Positions 15,162 to 24,812 are shown, counted from the stretch's first letter. The stretch: DNA of 64,000 nt from Akkermansia muciniphila (GCA_945861535.1 CAMAUZ010000026.1:20066-84065); one strand, 5' to 3'. Notes: generated by a model not told the origin, from the sequence alone. Made by a program: numbers and translations.

Positions 15162-16912
15162 ACGAACGGCTAACAGCTTTGATCGACGGCGTGCTCGACG
15201 GGAGACTCTCGCCCGACGAGTGGACCGAGTTGGCCGAGATGCTCCGCGGGTCGGAGACCGCGCGAAAAAGGTACTGGGAAATGGTCGGGCAGGATGCGGA
15301 TCTGCAGGAATTGGTGCGCGAGGCCGCTGGCCGCGACTTGGCACGCATGGCGGCGAACGAGCTGTCAATCGGACGTGTGTCGATGGCCCTCGCCGACGAT
15401 GGGGAGTTACGTGCTGATTCGAGTTCCTACTGGCCGCATCGCCGCTCGCTTGCGGCGCGCGGCGTTTTGGCGGTCGCGATCTGTGTCGTCATCGGCTTCG
15501 TCATCTGGCCGTCAGCACTGTCGCGCGGTGAACGGTTGGCGACATTGCACTCACTTTCGGGCGACGTCTGGCTCGTAAATCGCCAACAGGCGTTGGTGAA
15601 GGCGGCCTCCGGGCAACCGTTTTTCGCTGGCGAGGCCCTGCGTGTCGGTCCCGAGGGAGTGGCCGAACTAACGCTTGCGGACGGTTCATTGGTGGCGCTC
15701 GGTGCGGATTCCGTATTTCGATTCGTTGCCGCGGAGGGAGCGGCGAGACCGCGGATGCATCTCGAGTGCGGGGCGGCGGATATCGAAGCCACCCCGCAAC
15801 CGCCGGACCGCCCGCTGGTCGTCACCACCGAGCAGGCTCGGTTGACAGTGCTGGGGACCCGGTTTCGGCTGTACGCCAGTGCGTCTGGTTCCCGCATCGA
15901 GTTGGAAGAAGGCAAGGTGCAATTCGAGCGGCAGTCGGACGGCCAGACCGTGGAGGTCGCTGCGGGGCAGTGCGCTGTCGCCGAGGCCGGACCAACCAGG
16001 CCGCTGGTGGCCGAAGTTCTGTCATCCGCCTGGCGGTTACGGCAGGCACTGCAGCGTGCAGGGGATCGCGTCGCGTTTTCGCACGACGGAGCGAAACTAG
16101 CGACGGCGGACTCAGGTCGGGTCAAGCTGTGGAATGCCGCCACAGGTGAACCGCAACGGATGGTTGACAAGGTGGGACGGTTCGACTGCCTCGCATTTGC
16201 GCCGTCCAACGAATCCCTCGTAGCACTGGGCGAAAGTGGCAAGGTCTTGTATTGGGCGCTCGACGCGAAGTCCCCGAAATCCGCGGAACTTAAGACTGAA
16301 ACGGGCAGGCTGCGACGGTGTGCGATTTCGCACGATGGTCGGTGGCTCGCTCAGACCTCCGATATTGCAGCGGGCTATTTGCCGATCTGGGAAGTGGATG
16401 ACGTGGGGGCAATCTCGCTGGTCCGGTCGATCCCCATGAAAATGAGCGGCGTGGCGATCACTGCGACATCGCGTGGACCGCGAGTCGTCGCCGGCAACTG
16501 GAACGGCACGACTGTGGTCTGGGACGCGATAACGGGCAGCGAACTGGCTCGGTACCAATTTCGCTCGCAATTGCACGTTTTGGCGTTGTCCGGCGACGGT
16601 CGCCAGTTGTGCGGCTACGGCAACGCGAGCGGCCTGGTGATTCTGGACACGGAATCCGGCGAGCAACGGGTGCTGTGGCCGAGCGGGAGCGTGGCGGTGA
16701 CCTGCCTGCGGTTTTCGCGCGACGGTCGCGAGTTGATTGCCGCGATGGCGGACGGCTTGGTGCGCGGTTGGTTGACCGAAACCGGCGAAGCGACCTTTGT
16801 GTTGCCGACGGGCGATGCGCGAGTCTCGTCACTGGCTGTTGCCGATGACGGGCGCTCCCTGGCAACGGTCGGCGACAAGGGAAGCGTCAGGCTCTGGCAA
16901 CGCGAAGACTGA
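15158..16912 (+). CDS. Membrane-anchored FecR-domain and WD40-repeat protein, probable anti-sigma partner
   Basis: A 584-residue protein starting at a GTG that overlaps the sigma factor stop and is preceded by GGGGAGG. Order: a cytoplasmic N-terminal helical domain (NERLTALIDGVLDGRLSPDEW, residues 2-60) like those of sigma partners in this group, one membrane segment (GVLAVAICVVIGFVIWPSAL, about 101-120), a FecR domain (SGDVWLVNRQQALVKA through VTTEQARLTVLGTRFRLYA, about 130-280), and about six WD40-type repeats to the C-terminus (AFSHDGAKLATADSGRVKLW; SLAVADDGRSLATVGDKG). It probably holds the sigma factor at the membrane until a periplasmic signal reaches FecR/WD40. A propeller fused to FecR is typical of Planctomycetes and Verrucomicrobia. 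Confidence 0.85.
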   Translation: MNERLTALIDGVLDGRLSPDEWTELAEMLRGSETARKRYWEMVGQDADLQELVREAAGRDLARMAANELSIGRVSMALADDGELRADSSSYWPHRRSLAARGVLAVAICVVIGFVIWPSALSRGERLATLHSLSGDVWLVNRQQALVKAASGQPFFAGEALRVGPEGVAELTLADGSLVALGADSVFRFVAAEGAARPRMHLECGAADIEATPQPPDRPLVVTTEQARLTVLGTRFRLYASASGSRIELEEGKVQFERQSDGQTVEVAAGQCAVAEAGPTRPLVAEVLSSAWRLRQALQRAGDRVAFSHDGAKLATADSGRVKLWNAATGEPQRMVDKVGRFDCLAFAPSNESLVALGESGKVLYWALDAKSPKSAELKTETGRLRRCAISHDGRWLAQTSDIAAGYLPIWEVDDVGAISLVRSIPMKMSGVAITATSRGPRVVAGNWNGTTVVWDAITGSELARYQFRSQLHVLALSGDGRQLCGYGNASGLVILDTESGEQRVLWPSGSVAVTCLRFSRDGRELIAAMADGLVRGWLTETGEATFVLPTGDARVSSLAVADDGRSLATVGDKGSVRLWQRED

Positions 16913-16917
16913 ATCCG

Positions 16918-17020
16918 AGGCACCAAATCCGAAACAAACTCCCATGACGGAAACCCCGATAACCAAAACGAAGGCACCCGGTTTGAGTGCGTTTCGCACA
17001 CTTGGATTTCGGATTTCGGG
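16918..17020 (+). repeat. Dispersed AATCCGAAA/GGATTTCGG repeat covering a gene start (copy 1)
   Basis: The stretch from CACCAAATCCGAAACAAACT to GGATTTCGGATTTCGGG has the look of the ATCCGAAA...TTTCGGAT dispersed repeat: inverted ends around an ATGACGGAAACC core. It holds the ATG at 16944 and the first 25 or so codons of the cytochrome gene. A close copy lies at 20698-20805 over the start of the second cytochrome gene. Confidence 0.5.
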
Positions 17021-19190
17021 ATGCTTGCTTCTGCTCGCGCTTCCCTGCGGCATGGCATTCGCGGCCGAGTTGAAATTCGCCACCGGGGCCGAAAGTCGCG
17101 CGGAGTTCGAGCGGGTGGTGAAGCCTTTTTTTGCGAAGCACTGCGCGACTTGTCACAACGACAAGAAGGCCAAGGGCGATCTGAATCTTGCCGAGCTGGA
17201 CCCCGACATGAAGGCCAGCACCAGCGGGGCGCGCTGGGCGAAGCTGGTGCAGAGCCTGACCGAAGGCGACATGCCGCCCGAGGAAAAGCCGCGTCCAGAG
17301 ACGGCGGGGATGGAGGCGGTGATTCGCTGGGCGCACGCCGAGGCGAAGCGAGCCAACAAGCACTTCGCGAAGCGCGCGAGCTACGCGAATGGCAACGCGG
17401 TGCCGCACGAAGTCCTGTTCAACCCAGCGAGCATCCCGCCGTTCGATGGGTCGCCGCGCGTCCGCCGGCTGAGCCCGGAAATCTATGCGGCGTCGTTCCT
17501 CGACAAGGGCAAAGCGAAGGGCGTGAGCCAGCCGTTTTCCGGCGAGGGCCGCACGACTTTCAAGGACATGGGTGCGCCGAAGATGGACGAGCCGGTGACG
17601 ATGCAACTGCTGCAAAACGCCCTCGCGATTGTCGAGGCTCGCACGGCGCACAAGCTCGAGGATGGCAAGGTCAAGGCGATCGGCTTCCCGCCAAAGGAAC
17701 TGCTGGCGCTGTTCGATCCCGCCGCGCCGCCGACGGACGCGCAGGTCGAGTCCGCCATCGCGTGGCAATTCAACTTCGTGCTGAAGCGCGCGCCGACGGC
17801 GGAGGAGAAGGCCCGGTTCGTCGCGCTGATGAAACGGAACATCGCCGACGCGGGGCAGGTGCTCGGCGCCCGTTACGCACTGGCGGCGGTGCTGATGCTG
17901 CCGGAGGCGATCTTCCGGCTCGAAGTCGGCACGGGACGTCTGGACGGAAAAGGCCGCGCGCGTCTCGGGCCGCGCGAAATCGCCTTTGGCATTTCCTACG
18001 CGCTGACCGACGGACCGCCCGACACCGCGCTGCTCACGGCTGCGGCCACGGGCGGGCTCGACAGCGATGAGGATGTCGCGCGGCAGGTGCGGCGACTTTT
18101 GGATGAACCGAAGCTGGAGAAGCCGCGCATCCTGCGATTCTTCCGCGAATACTTTGATTACGAAAAGGCGAAGGATGTATTCAAGGATCCCAGCGGCGGA
18201 CGTGCGGCGCTCGGTCATCCCGGCCACGACGCGCGCACGCTGGTCGAGGACACCGACCGTCTGGTGCTCTCGATCCTGGAGCAGGACAAGGACGTGCTCC
18301 GCGAATTGCTCACCACCAGGAAGAGCTTCGTGTCTTACAAGACCGCGGCGGATCAGAAAAAGAAGCGGGCCGAGGCGCTGGCGAAGTTCGAGGAGGAGAA
18401 GGCGAAGAACCCGGAGAAATTCAAGACGAAGACTTTCAATCCGCCGGGCAGGGAGGTGTTCCGCTCCTACGGGCTGGACGACTTTCCCGATGACCAGCCG
18501 GTGGAACTCCCCGCCGACCAGCGCGCCGGCATCCTCACTCAGCCGGCGTGGCTCGTGGCGCAGTCCACCGCGTTTGAGAACCACGTCATCCACCGCGGCA
18601 AATGGATCCGCGAGCGGCTCCTCGGCGGCGTGGTGCCGGATGTGCCGATCACGGTGGACGCGCAGTTGCCGGATGCGCCGGAGAAAACGCTGCGCGAGCG
18701 CATGGCCGTCACGCAGCAGGAGTATTGCTGGAAATGTCACCAGCTCATGAACGACGCCGGCTATGCGTTCGAGCGTTACGATCACTTCGGCCGTTACCGC
18801 ACGGCGGAGCCGGTGCTCGACCCCGCAGCCACGGCGAAGAATCTGGATTCGAAAGGCAGGCCGCTCGGCCCCGTGATGCGCGAAGCGGCGCTGAACACCG
18901 CCGGGATCATCGCCCAGGTCGGCGACCGGCGCGTCGAAGGTTCTGTCAAGGGTCCCGTCGATTACATGAGGAAGCTCGCCGACAGCGAGCGGGTCGAGCA
19001 GGTGTTCGTGCGTCACGCCTTCCGATACTGGCTGGGCCGCAATGAAACCCCCGGCGACGCCGCCAGCATGCAGGCGGCACATCGGGCATATCGTGCCGAC
19101 GGAGGCAGCATGAAAGCGCTCATCACAGCCCTGCTCACCAGCGAGTCGTTCCTTTATCGAATCCCGGAAAAATCCGCCCAAAACAACTGA
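16944..19190 (+). CDS. DUF1592/DUF1588/DUF1585 planctomycete-type c-cytochrome protein (1)
   Basis: A 748-residue exported protein. After a long leader (MTETPITKTKAPGLSAF, then hydrophobic GCLLLLALPCGMAFAA) comes a c-type haem motif, CATCH in FFAKHCATCHNDKKAKGDLN, typical of the planctomycete cytochrome module. Then DUF1592 (LGPREIAFGISYALTDGPP, FFREYFDYEKAKDVF), DUF1588 (RAGILTQPAWLVAQSTAFENHVIHRGKWIRERLLGG, with a CWKCH second Cys pair) and DUF1585 at the C-terminus (FRYWLGRNETPGDAASMQAA, SFLYR). The start at 16944 excludes 49 upstream codons that overlap the FecR-WD40 gene. Function unknown; such proteins pair with DUF1552 proteins, as here. Confidence 0.87.
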   Translation: MTETPITKTKAPGLSAFRTLGFRISGCLLLLALPCGMAFAAELKFATGAESRAEFERVVKPFFAKHCATCHNDKKAKGDLNLAELDPDMKASTSGARWAKLVQSLTEGDMPPEEKPRPETAGMEAVIRWAHAEAKRANKHFAKRASYANGNAVPHEVLFNPASIPPFDGSPRVRRLSPEIYAASFLDKGKAKGVSQPFSGEGRTTFKDMGAPKMDEPVTMQLLQNALAIVEARTAHKLEDGKVKAIGFPPKELLALFDPAAPPTDAQVESAIAWQFNFVLKRAPTAEEKARFVALMKRNIADAGQVLGARYALAAVLMLPEAIFRLEVGTGRLDGKGRARLGPREIAFGISYALTDGPPDTALLTAAATGGLDSDEDVARQVRRLLDEPKLEKPRILRFFREYFDYEKAKDVFKDPSGGRAALGHPGHDARTLVEDTDRLVLSILEQDKDVLRELLTTRKSFVSYKTAADQKKKRAEALAKFEEEKAKNPEKFKTKTFNPPGREVFRSYGLDDFPDDQPVELPADQRAGILTQPAWLVAQSTAFENHVIHRGKWIRERLLGGVVPDVPITVDAQLPDAPEKTLRERMAVTQQEYCWKCHQLMNDAGYAFERYDHFGRYRTAEPVLDPAATAKNLDSKGRPLGPVMREAALNTAGIIAQVGDRRVEGSVKGPVDYMRKLADSERVEQVFVRHAFRYWLGRNETPGDAASMQAAHRAYRADGGSMKALITALLTSESFLYRIPEKSAQNN

Positions 19191-19218
19191 CCGTTCGCAC
19201 TTCAACATACCACCCACC

Positions 19219-20622
19219 ATGAAACCAATGATCCACCGACGCGATGCCCTCAAGACCCTCGGCCTTTCCGCCGGGGCCACATTCCTCTACCCGACGCTCG
19301 CACGCATGGAGGCGATGGCGGCCGGCGTGCCGGTCATGCCGAAGCGTTTCGTCTTTGTCGTCGAAAGCAACGGGGTGCGTCCCGAGCAGATCGCGCCCGT
19401 CGGCATCGACCGCAAGCCGCGCGAGCAGCGTCCGCTGAACGGACCGGCGGAGTTGGTGGATATTCCGCTGGCGGGCCACAAGATGGGCTTCTCGCTCGAA
19501 CCGATCGAGCGGTGGAAAAACAAGGTGACCATCGTCGAGGGACTCTCCGGCCGCATCTGCGGCGGCGGGCACTCGAATAACTTCCAAGCCCTCGGCGCAT
19601 TTGGCGGCGGTCGCGGCGGCGGTGGCGAGAGCATGGCGGTCGGCGGCGAAACGATCGACGGCGCGCTCGCGAAGCAGCTTGGCGGCATTTTCCCGCACAT
19701 CGGCCTGGGCATCTCGAAACGGATCGAAAACAACGTCATCTACAACATCTCCGCATGGGCGAAGGACAAGCCGCTGCCGACGATTTGCAGCCCGCAGCAG
19801 GCCTACAACACCCTTTTCGGCAGCGTGGCCGCGGGCGCCGGCAAGGGGGAGTTTGCCGCCAAAAACAACCTGCTCGATTTCCTGAAGGACGACATCAAGC
19901 GCACGGAGAAAAACCTCGCCGCGCCGGAGCGCGAGCAATTCGGGGCCTATCTCCAGACGTTCGAGTCGCTGCGCAATCGCCAGAGCCGCTTGAATGAGAT
20001 CGAGCACACGCTCCGCGCGAAGGCGCCGGTGGTGTCCGACAAATACAAGAGCGCCGTCGAGACCGACCGCCTCGACGCGCAATTCGACATCGGCGCGGCG
20101 GCGTTGATCGCGGGGCTCACGAATGTGATGACCATTTCCTCGGCCGCCGGCATCGGCGATTTTGACATCACATTCAAAGGACTCGGCATCAATCTCGACA
20201 AGCACTCGATCGGCCACGGCAAGGGTCTGGATGGCAGGACATGGGCCGACCTTTACAACATCATCCGCCGTTATCATTTCGACCTGATCGCCGGCTTCAT
20301 GCGCAAGCTCGAGAGCGTGAAGGAGGGCAACGGCACGATGCTCGACAACACCTTGATCGTGTATCTGAGCGACGGCGCGGAGGCGCACCACAGCCGCTGC
20401 TGGGAGTGGCCGATGGTCGTCATCGGCGACCTCGGCGGCAGACTGAAGGCCGGGCGCTACGTGGACTATCCCGGCTACGGCCAGACCGGGCATCGCACCA
20501 CCGCCAACATGTATGTCACCCTCCTGCAACTCGCCGGCTCCTCGCGCGACTCGTTCGGCATGGCCGATCCGAATCTCAAGGATTTGGACCAGCACGGCCC
20601 CCTGGCAGAACTGCTCGCCTGA
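19219..20622 (+). CDS. DUF1552 family exported protein (1)
   Basis: A 467-residue protein with a twin-arginine-like leader (HRRDALKTLGLSAGATFLYPTLA). The rest follows the DUF1552 pattern seen beside DUF1592 cytochromes in Planctomycetes and Verrucomicrobia: KRFVFVVESNGVRPEQIAP, KVTIVEGLSGRICGGGHSNN, and a C-terminal VYLSDGAEAHHSRCWEWPMVVIGD. Those blocks recall the alkaline-phosphatase-like DUF1501/DUF1552 sulfatase-type fold, but no catalytic residue can be asserted. It starts 28 bases after the first cytochrome gene and is probably co-transcribed with it. Confidence 0.85.
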   Translation: MKPMIHRRDALKTLGLSAGATFLYPTLARMEAMAAGVPVMPKRFVFVVESNGVRPEQIAPVGIDRKPREQRPLNGPAELVDIPLAGHKMGFSLEPIERWKNKVTIVEGLSGRICGGGHSNNFQALGAFGGGRGGGGESMAVGGETIDGALAKQLGGIFPHIGLGISKRIENNVIYNISAWAKDKPLPTICSPQQAYNTLFGSVAAGAGKGEFAAKNNLLDFLKDDIKRTEKNLAAPEREQFGAYLQTFESLRNRQSRLNEIEHTLRAKAPVVSDKYKSAVETDRLDAQFDIGAAALIAGLTNVMTISSAAGIGDFDITFKGLGINLDKHSIGHGKGLDGRTWADLYNIIRRYHFDLIAGFMRKLESVKEGNGTMLDNTLIVYLSDGAEAHHSRCWEWPMVVIGDLGGRLKAGRYVDYPGYGQTGHRTTANMYVTLLQLAGSSRDSFGMADPNLKDLDQHGPLAELLA

Positions 20623-20697
20623 CTTCAACTCGGCGGGCCGCGACATCCTCGTTGAATCCGTAGCCACAGGCGGGGAACAGCCGGCGGTAAATCCGAA

Positions 20698-20805
20698 ATC
20701 CGCAGCACCAAATCCGAAACGAGATCCAATGACGGAAACCCAAATGACCAAGACGAAGGCACCCGGCATGGGTGTGTTTCGCACGTTTGGATTTCGGATT
20801 CCGGG
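20698..20805 (+). repeat. Dispersed AATCCGAAA/GGATTTCGG repeat covering a gene start (copy 2)
   Basis: CACCAAATCCGAAACGAGAT through GTTTGGATTTCGGATTCCGG parallels 16918-17020 nearly base for base. It contains the ATG at 20729. The similarity runs on into the hydrophobic leader (to about 20850), so either the repeat was present in an ancestral gene that duplicated, or the leaders were exchanged. Confidence 0.5.
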
Positions 20806-23392
20806 ATGCTTGCTGCTGCTCGCACTTCCCTGCGGCCTGGCATTCGCGGCCGAGTTGAAATTCGCCAGCGCCGACCAGAGCCGGGCGGAGTTCGAAGGCA
20901 CGGTGCGGCCGCTGCTGAACAAACACTGCGTCGCGTGCCATGGGCCGGAGAAGATGAAGGGCGATCTTCGTCTCGACGGCGCAGCGCCCGACCTCGCCAA
21001 CTCGAAGACCCGCGGCGTCTGGGAGAAGGTGCATTCGATGCTCGTTCGCGGCGAGATGCCGCCCGAGGAGAAACCGCGGCTCTCGACCGATGATCTGGAT
21101 ACGCTGACCTCCTGGATTCGCCGCGAAGTCGGGCGGGCTGTGATTGCCGAGCGCGGTGGAGCGGGCCGGACCACGATGCGGCGGTTGACGCGCGTCGAGT
21201 ATGCGCGATTGATCGAGGACGTTCTCGATCTTCGCTTCGCGAATGTACCCCTGCCCCTGGCGGAGAAACTGCCGAACGATCCGCAAACGGAGTTGCCGGT
21301 CAATGACGGCGATTTGCTCGCATTTCAAAGCTTGCACTGGCGGTCATACGCCGACTTCGCCGAGCGAGCCGTGGCGGCGGTGCTGGCAAGCGAGCCCCGG
21401 CCGGAACCGTGGAGCTATCGTTTTGAAGCTCGCGGCATGGGAAGGGCGAACGTCTCCGGATTCCAGCAAGGCGAAAAAGGCTTTGGCGGGAATGTCGCGG
21501 CGAACGAGAAAGAGATCAGGCGTGCGGCGAAAGTCAGTGTCGGCGTCACGGAGCGAAATCCCGACGGTTCGACGACGCTGCCGGCGATTTACCGCGCCGA
21601 TCCTGGATATCTCGGCCGCGATCCAATGAACGCCGGTTCGTGGTATCTGGAGTTGCCCTACGTCGAGCCGAAAGGTGTGTTGCGTTTGCGGATTCGCGCC
21701 GGTTCGATCGTTCCGAAGGGAGAAGGCGTTCCCCTCCTGCGAGTCGCGTTTCATAACAACGTCGTCAACCAGCGTTACAACCGTCTGCTCGCCGAGATAC
21801 CGATCGAGAATTCGGCGGAGCAACTTCGGGATTACGACGTCGAGATTCCCTTGGAGCTTGTCGAGTTTCCTTATGTCTTGTTCGAGCGTGCGAAGATGTT
21901 CGGCGTGCGAATCAGCAACGACACGATGCCGATCGCCGATCGCGGGAAGCCGACGGGGCCCAAGGGCAAGCCCGTGGAGTGGCCTTACAAAGAATCGTTG
22001 ATCGTCATTGATTCGATCGAGGTGTTCGGGCCGGGAGCGGGGGAATGGCCGCCACGGCGACATCGGCGGTTGACCGGCGCGGGCGGCTCGGCGAAGGACG
22101 ACCGCGGTCGCGCGGCCGCCATCTTCGCCGATATCGCGGGCAAGGCATGGCGTCGTCCGCTCGCTGAGGAGGAAATGACTCCCTTTCTGAAACTTTACGA
22201 CCAGCGGCGTCAGGCGGGAGAGAGCGCCGACAGCGCGTTAAAAATCCCGCTGACCGCCATTCTCTCCTCGCCGCATGCAATTTACCGCGTCGAGCGCAAG
22301 GCCGAGACCGCCGCTCCGCTCACGGGCATCGAATTGGCCAATCGGCTGTCGTTCTTTCTTTGGGGCCGCGGGCCGGACGACGAACTGCGGCGACTCGCGT
22401 CCGAAGGTCGGCTCTCCGGTCCCAAGACGCTGACCGCCCAGATCGATCGGCTGCTCGATGACCCCAAGAGCGCAGTTTTTGTCGATGATTTCGTCGGACG
22501 ACTCCTGGCGCTCGAACGGGTCGTCAAGGATCCGATCGAATTCAAACTGACTCTCAAGAGCCTGGGCAGCGAGAAGGTCGCCGCGCTTCGCGAAGTTCGG
22601 CTCAAACACAATCTCGCGGAAGAGCCGGCTCGGTTTTTTGCGAATGCCCTGCGGAAGAACGAGCCGGCACATCGACTGATCGGCAGCGACACCTTGGTCA
22701 TCAACGATCGTCTGGCTCGCTACTACGGTATCGACGGCGTGGACGGCTCCACCTTCCGCGAAGTGCCCGCTCCGGAGAATCGCCGGGCGGGCTGGCTCTC
22801 GATGGCGGGAGTCATGGCGGCGGCGTCGCGCGGCAACAAGGAGGCGACGATCCACCGCGGCGTCTATCTCCTGCAGCGCATTCTCGGCGAACATCCGGGC
22901 ACGCCCCCGGGCAACGTCGAGCCGCTCGAAGTTCAGTCGAAATCGGATAAGCAGCGCAGGCAACTCACCGTCCGCGAGCAGGTCGCGTTGCACACCTCGC
23001 TCAATACGTGCGCTCTCTGCCACCGGAAGATCGATCCACTGGGCTTCGTGTGGGCCGATTTTGATTACCTCGGTCAGAAGGTTTCCCCGCCGGCGCCCAA
23101 GGCTGGCAAATCTTCCGCGCCAATCGACTGTTCCGGCAAGCTGCCCGATGGTCGGGTGTTCGCCAGCCTCAGCCAATTCGCACAACTGCTCGGCGACCAG
23201 CAGCAGCCGTCGCCTTACCGGTTCGGCGAAGTGCTGGTGCGGCGTCTCACCGGTTACGCCTTGAGCCGCCCGCTTAATTTGTCGGATGAGGAGATGATCA
23301 CCAAGCTAGTGCAAACCGCCCAGCGCAACGGCTGGCGGCTGCGTGAGATCATCAAGTCGATCGTAGTGACCGAAACATTCACCCAAGGATAA
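20729..23392 (+). CDS. DUF1587/1595/1592/1588/1585 planctomycete-type c-cytochrome protein (2)
   Basis: An 887-residue exported protein with the full domain series. Leader (MTETQMTKTKAPG, then GCLLLLALPCGLAFAA), haem motif CVACH in LLNKHCVACHGPEKMKGDLR, DUF1587 (MRRLTRVEYARLIEDVLDLR), a carbohydrate-binding-like middle (YRFEARGMGRANVSGF to ESLIVIDSIEVFGP), DUF1595 (AGKAWRRPLAEEEMTPFLKL), DUF1592 (ELANRLSFFLWGRGPDDELRR), DUF1588 (RAGWLSMAGVMAAASRGNKE, TCALCHRKIDPLGF) and DUF1585 (LVRRLTGYALSRPLNLSDEE). Its first 45 residues are nearly identical to those of the paralogue at 16944, after which the two diverge strongly. Confidence 0.9.
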   Translation: MTETQMTKTKAPGMGVFRTFGFRIPGCLLLLALPCGLAFAAELKFASADQSRAEFEGTVRPLLNKHCVACHGPEKMKGDLRLDGAAPDLANSKTRGVWEKVHSMLVRGEMPPEEKPRLSTDDLDTLTSWIRREVGRAVIAERGGAGRTTMRRLTRVEYARLIEDVLDLRFANVPLPLAEKLPNDPQTELPVNDGDLLAFQSLHWRSYADFAERAVAAVLASEPRPEPWSYRFEARGMGRANVSGFQQGEKGFGGNVAANEKEIRRAAKVSVGVTERNPDGSTTLPAIYRADPGYLGRDPMNAGSWYLELPYVEPKGVLRLRIRAGSIVPKGEGVPLLRVAFHNNVVNQRYNRLLAEIPIENSAEQLRDYDVEIPLELVEFPYVLFERAKMFGVRISNDTMPIADRGKPTGPKGKPVEWPYKESLIVIDSIEVFGPGAGEWPPRRHRRLTGAGGSAKDDRGRAAAIFADIAGKAWRRPLAEEEMTPFLKLYDQRRQAGESADSALKIPLTAILSSPHAIYRVERKAETAAPLTGIELANRLSFFLWGRGPDDELRRLASEGRLSGPKTLTAQIDRLLDDPKSAVFVDDFVGRLLALERVVKDPIEFKLTLKSLGSEKVAALREVRLKHNLAEEPARFFANALRKNEPAHRLIGSDTLVINDRLARYYGIDGVDGSTFREVPAPENRRAGWLSMAGVMAAASRGNKEATIHRGVYLLQRILGEHPGTPPGNVEPLEVQSKSDKQRRQLTVREQVALHTSLNTCALCHRKIDPLGFVWADFDYLGQKVSPPAPKAGKSSAPIDCSGKLPDGRVFASLSQFAQLLGDQQQPSPYRFGEVLVRRLTGYALSRPLNLSDEEMITKLVQTAQRNGWRLREIIKSIVVTETFTQG

Positions 23393-23419
23393 AGCAAACC
23401 TACCATCCTAAAACCTACT

Positions 23420-24745
23420 ATGTTGAACCGACGAAATTTTCTCAAAGCGGCCGGCGTGTGCCTGCCCTTGCCGTGGCTTGAGACTCTTGCAACGGCGGCG
23501 GAGGCCAAAGCCGGTTCGTCTCCGGGCCGCGCCGTGTTTTTCATGGTCCCCAGCGGCGTGAACATGTGGCGCTGGCACCCGAAGGAATTCGGTCCCAGCT
23601 ACCAGTTGAGCAGTACGCTCCAGGCCTTGGCGCCGCTGCGCAAGGAACTGACCATCTTCAGCGGGTTGGAGCACGCCAAAGGCGCCGGCGGAGGCCATTA
23701 CGAAGTCGGCGTCTGGCTCACCGGAAACGAAAAGTACAAGAGCAAGGACGGCCCGGTCGAACCCAACACCATCTCGATCGACCAGCACATCGCCCGCTCC
23801 ATCGGCCACCGCACCCGCATTCCCAGCCTCGTGCTCAGCGCCCCCGGCGGCAGCGTCACCACGTCATTCGCCGCCGCCGGCGCTCCCGTCAGCGCCGAGA
23901 ACAACCTCCGCCGACTCTTCGGCGAACTCTTCGGTTCGCCCGATGTGATGGCCCGGCTGCAAAACCGCTCGAGCGTCCTGGACATCGTCGGCGAACAAGC
24001 ACGGGGATTGTCGAAACAGCTCAGCCGCAGCGACCGCAACCGCTTCGACGACTACCTGCAAAGCGTCCGCGACGTTGAAAGCCGGCTGCAAGGGGATCGG
24101 GAATATTTCGCGTCCCGCCCGCTGCCGATCTCCGCCAACGAGCTGCCACTTGATTCCGACCCCCAGGCCCAGCGGCAGGAATACTTCCGCACCATGCTCG
24201 ACCTGGTCGCGCTGGCGCTCCGCAACGATCAGACGCGAATCGTATCGATCCTCGCCTGCGGCTCGGGCCACGAGTTCTTCGGCCAATGGCCCGAATTCGC
24301 CAACGACACCCACCATCGCGCCTCGCATGCCACCAACTACGACCCCGAGGAACAACGTCCGCGCGATTATGCCTTGCTCGAGAACGTGGACAAATGGTTC
24401 GTCGCCCATCTCGCCCGCTTCTTGCAAACGCTTAACGACACCCGCGAAGGCGATTCGACGCTCCTGGCGAACACCATGGTCCTCTACGGCGGCGGCATGA
24501 GCTGGACGCACAACCCGTCGAACCTGCCGATGCTGCTGGCCGGTGGCAGCCGCCTGGGACTGAAGCACGGCAGCCACCTCCGGTTCAACCCGCACAAAAA
24601 TCTCAAAGGCCAACTCGACAAGGGTGTGAAGCCTGACGAGACGACCGTGTGCGACGTGCTGCGGACCATGTCCGAGCGCCTGGGAGTCCCCGCCGAACGC
24701 TTTGGCGACAGCCGGCGAGTGGTTCGCGATTTGTTGGTTGGCTGA
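23420..24745 (+). CDS. DUF1552 family exported protein (2)
   Basis: A 441-residue protein with a Tat-type leader (NRRNFLKAAGVCLPLPWLETLATAAEA). DUF1552 hallmarks: AVFFMVPSGVNMWRWHP, TIFSGLEHAKGAGGGHYE, FDDYLQSVRDVESRLQ and the C-terminal LYGGGMSWTHNPSNLPMLLAGG. It follows the second cytochrome gene by 27 bases, repeating the cytochrome/DUF1552 arrangement of the first pair. Probably periplasmic or at the cell surface; function unknown. Confidence 0.9.
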   Translation: MLNRRNFLKAAGVCLPLPWLETLATAAEAKAGSSPGRAVFFMVPSGVNMWRWHPKEFGPSYQLSSTLQALAPLRKELTIFSGLEHAKGAGGGHYEVGVWLTGNEKYKSKDGPVEPNTISIDQHIARSIGHRTRIPSLVLSAPGGSVTTSFAAAGAPVSAENNLRRLFGELFGSPDVMARLQNRSSVLDIVGEQARGLSKQLSRSDRNRFDDYLQSVRDVESRLQGDREYFASRPLPISANELPLDSDPQAQRQEYFRTMLDLVALALRNDQTRIVSILACGSGHEFFGQWPEFANDTHHRASHATNYDPEEQRPRDYALLENVDKWFVAHLARFLQTLNDTREGDSTLLANTMVLYGGGMSWTHNPSNLPMLLAGGSRLGLKHGSHLRFNPHKNLKGQLDKGVKPDETTVCDVLRTMSERLGVPAERFGDSRRVVRDLLVG

Positions 24746-24812
24746 GGCGATGATGGGAGGATTGAACCTCGGAGGCCGCCGGGGAACGAGAAGGACCAAT
24801 GTCAACCAAGCG

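Noticed and set aside
16887..19280. 797-codon antisense frame over the first cytochrome gene
   Set aside because: Composition is Arg/His/Ala-rich without domains; the plus-strand frame carries a signal peptide, haem motif and DUF1592 blocks.
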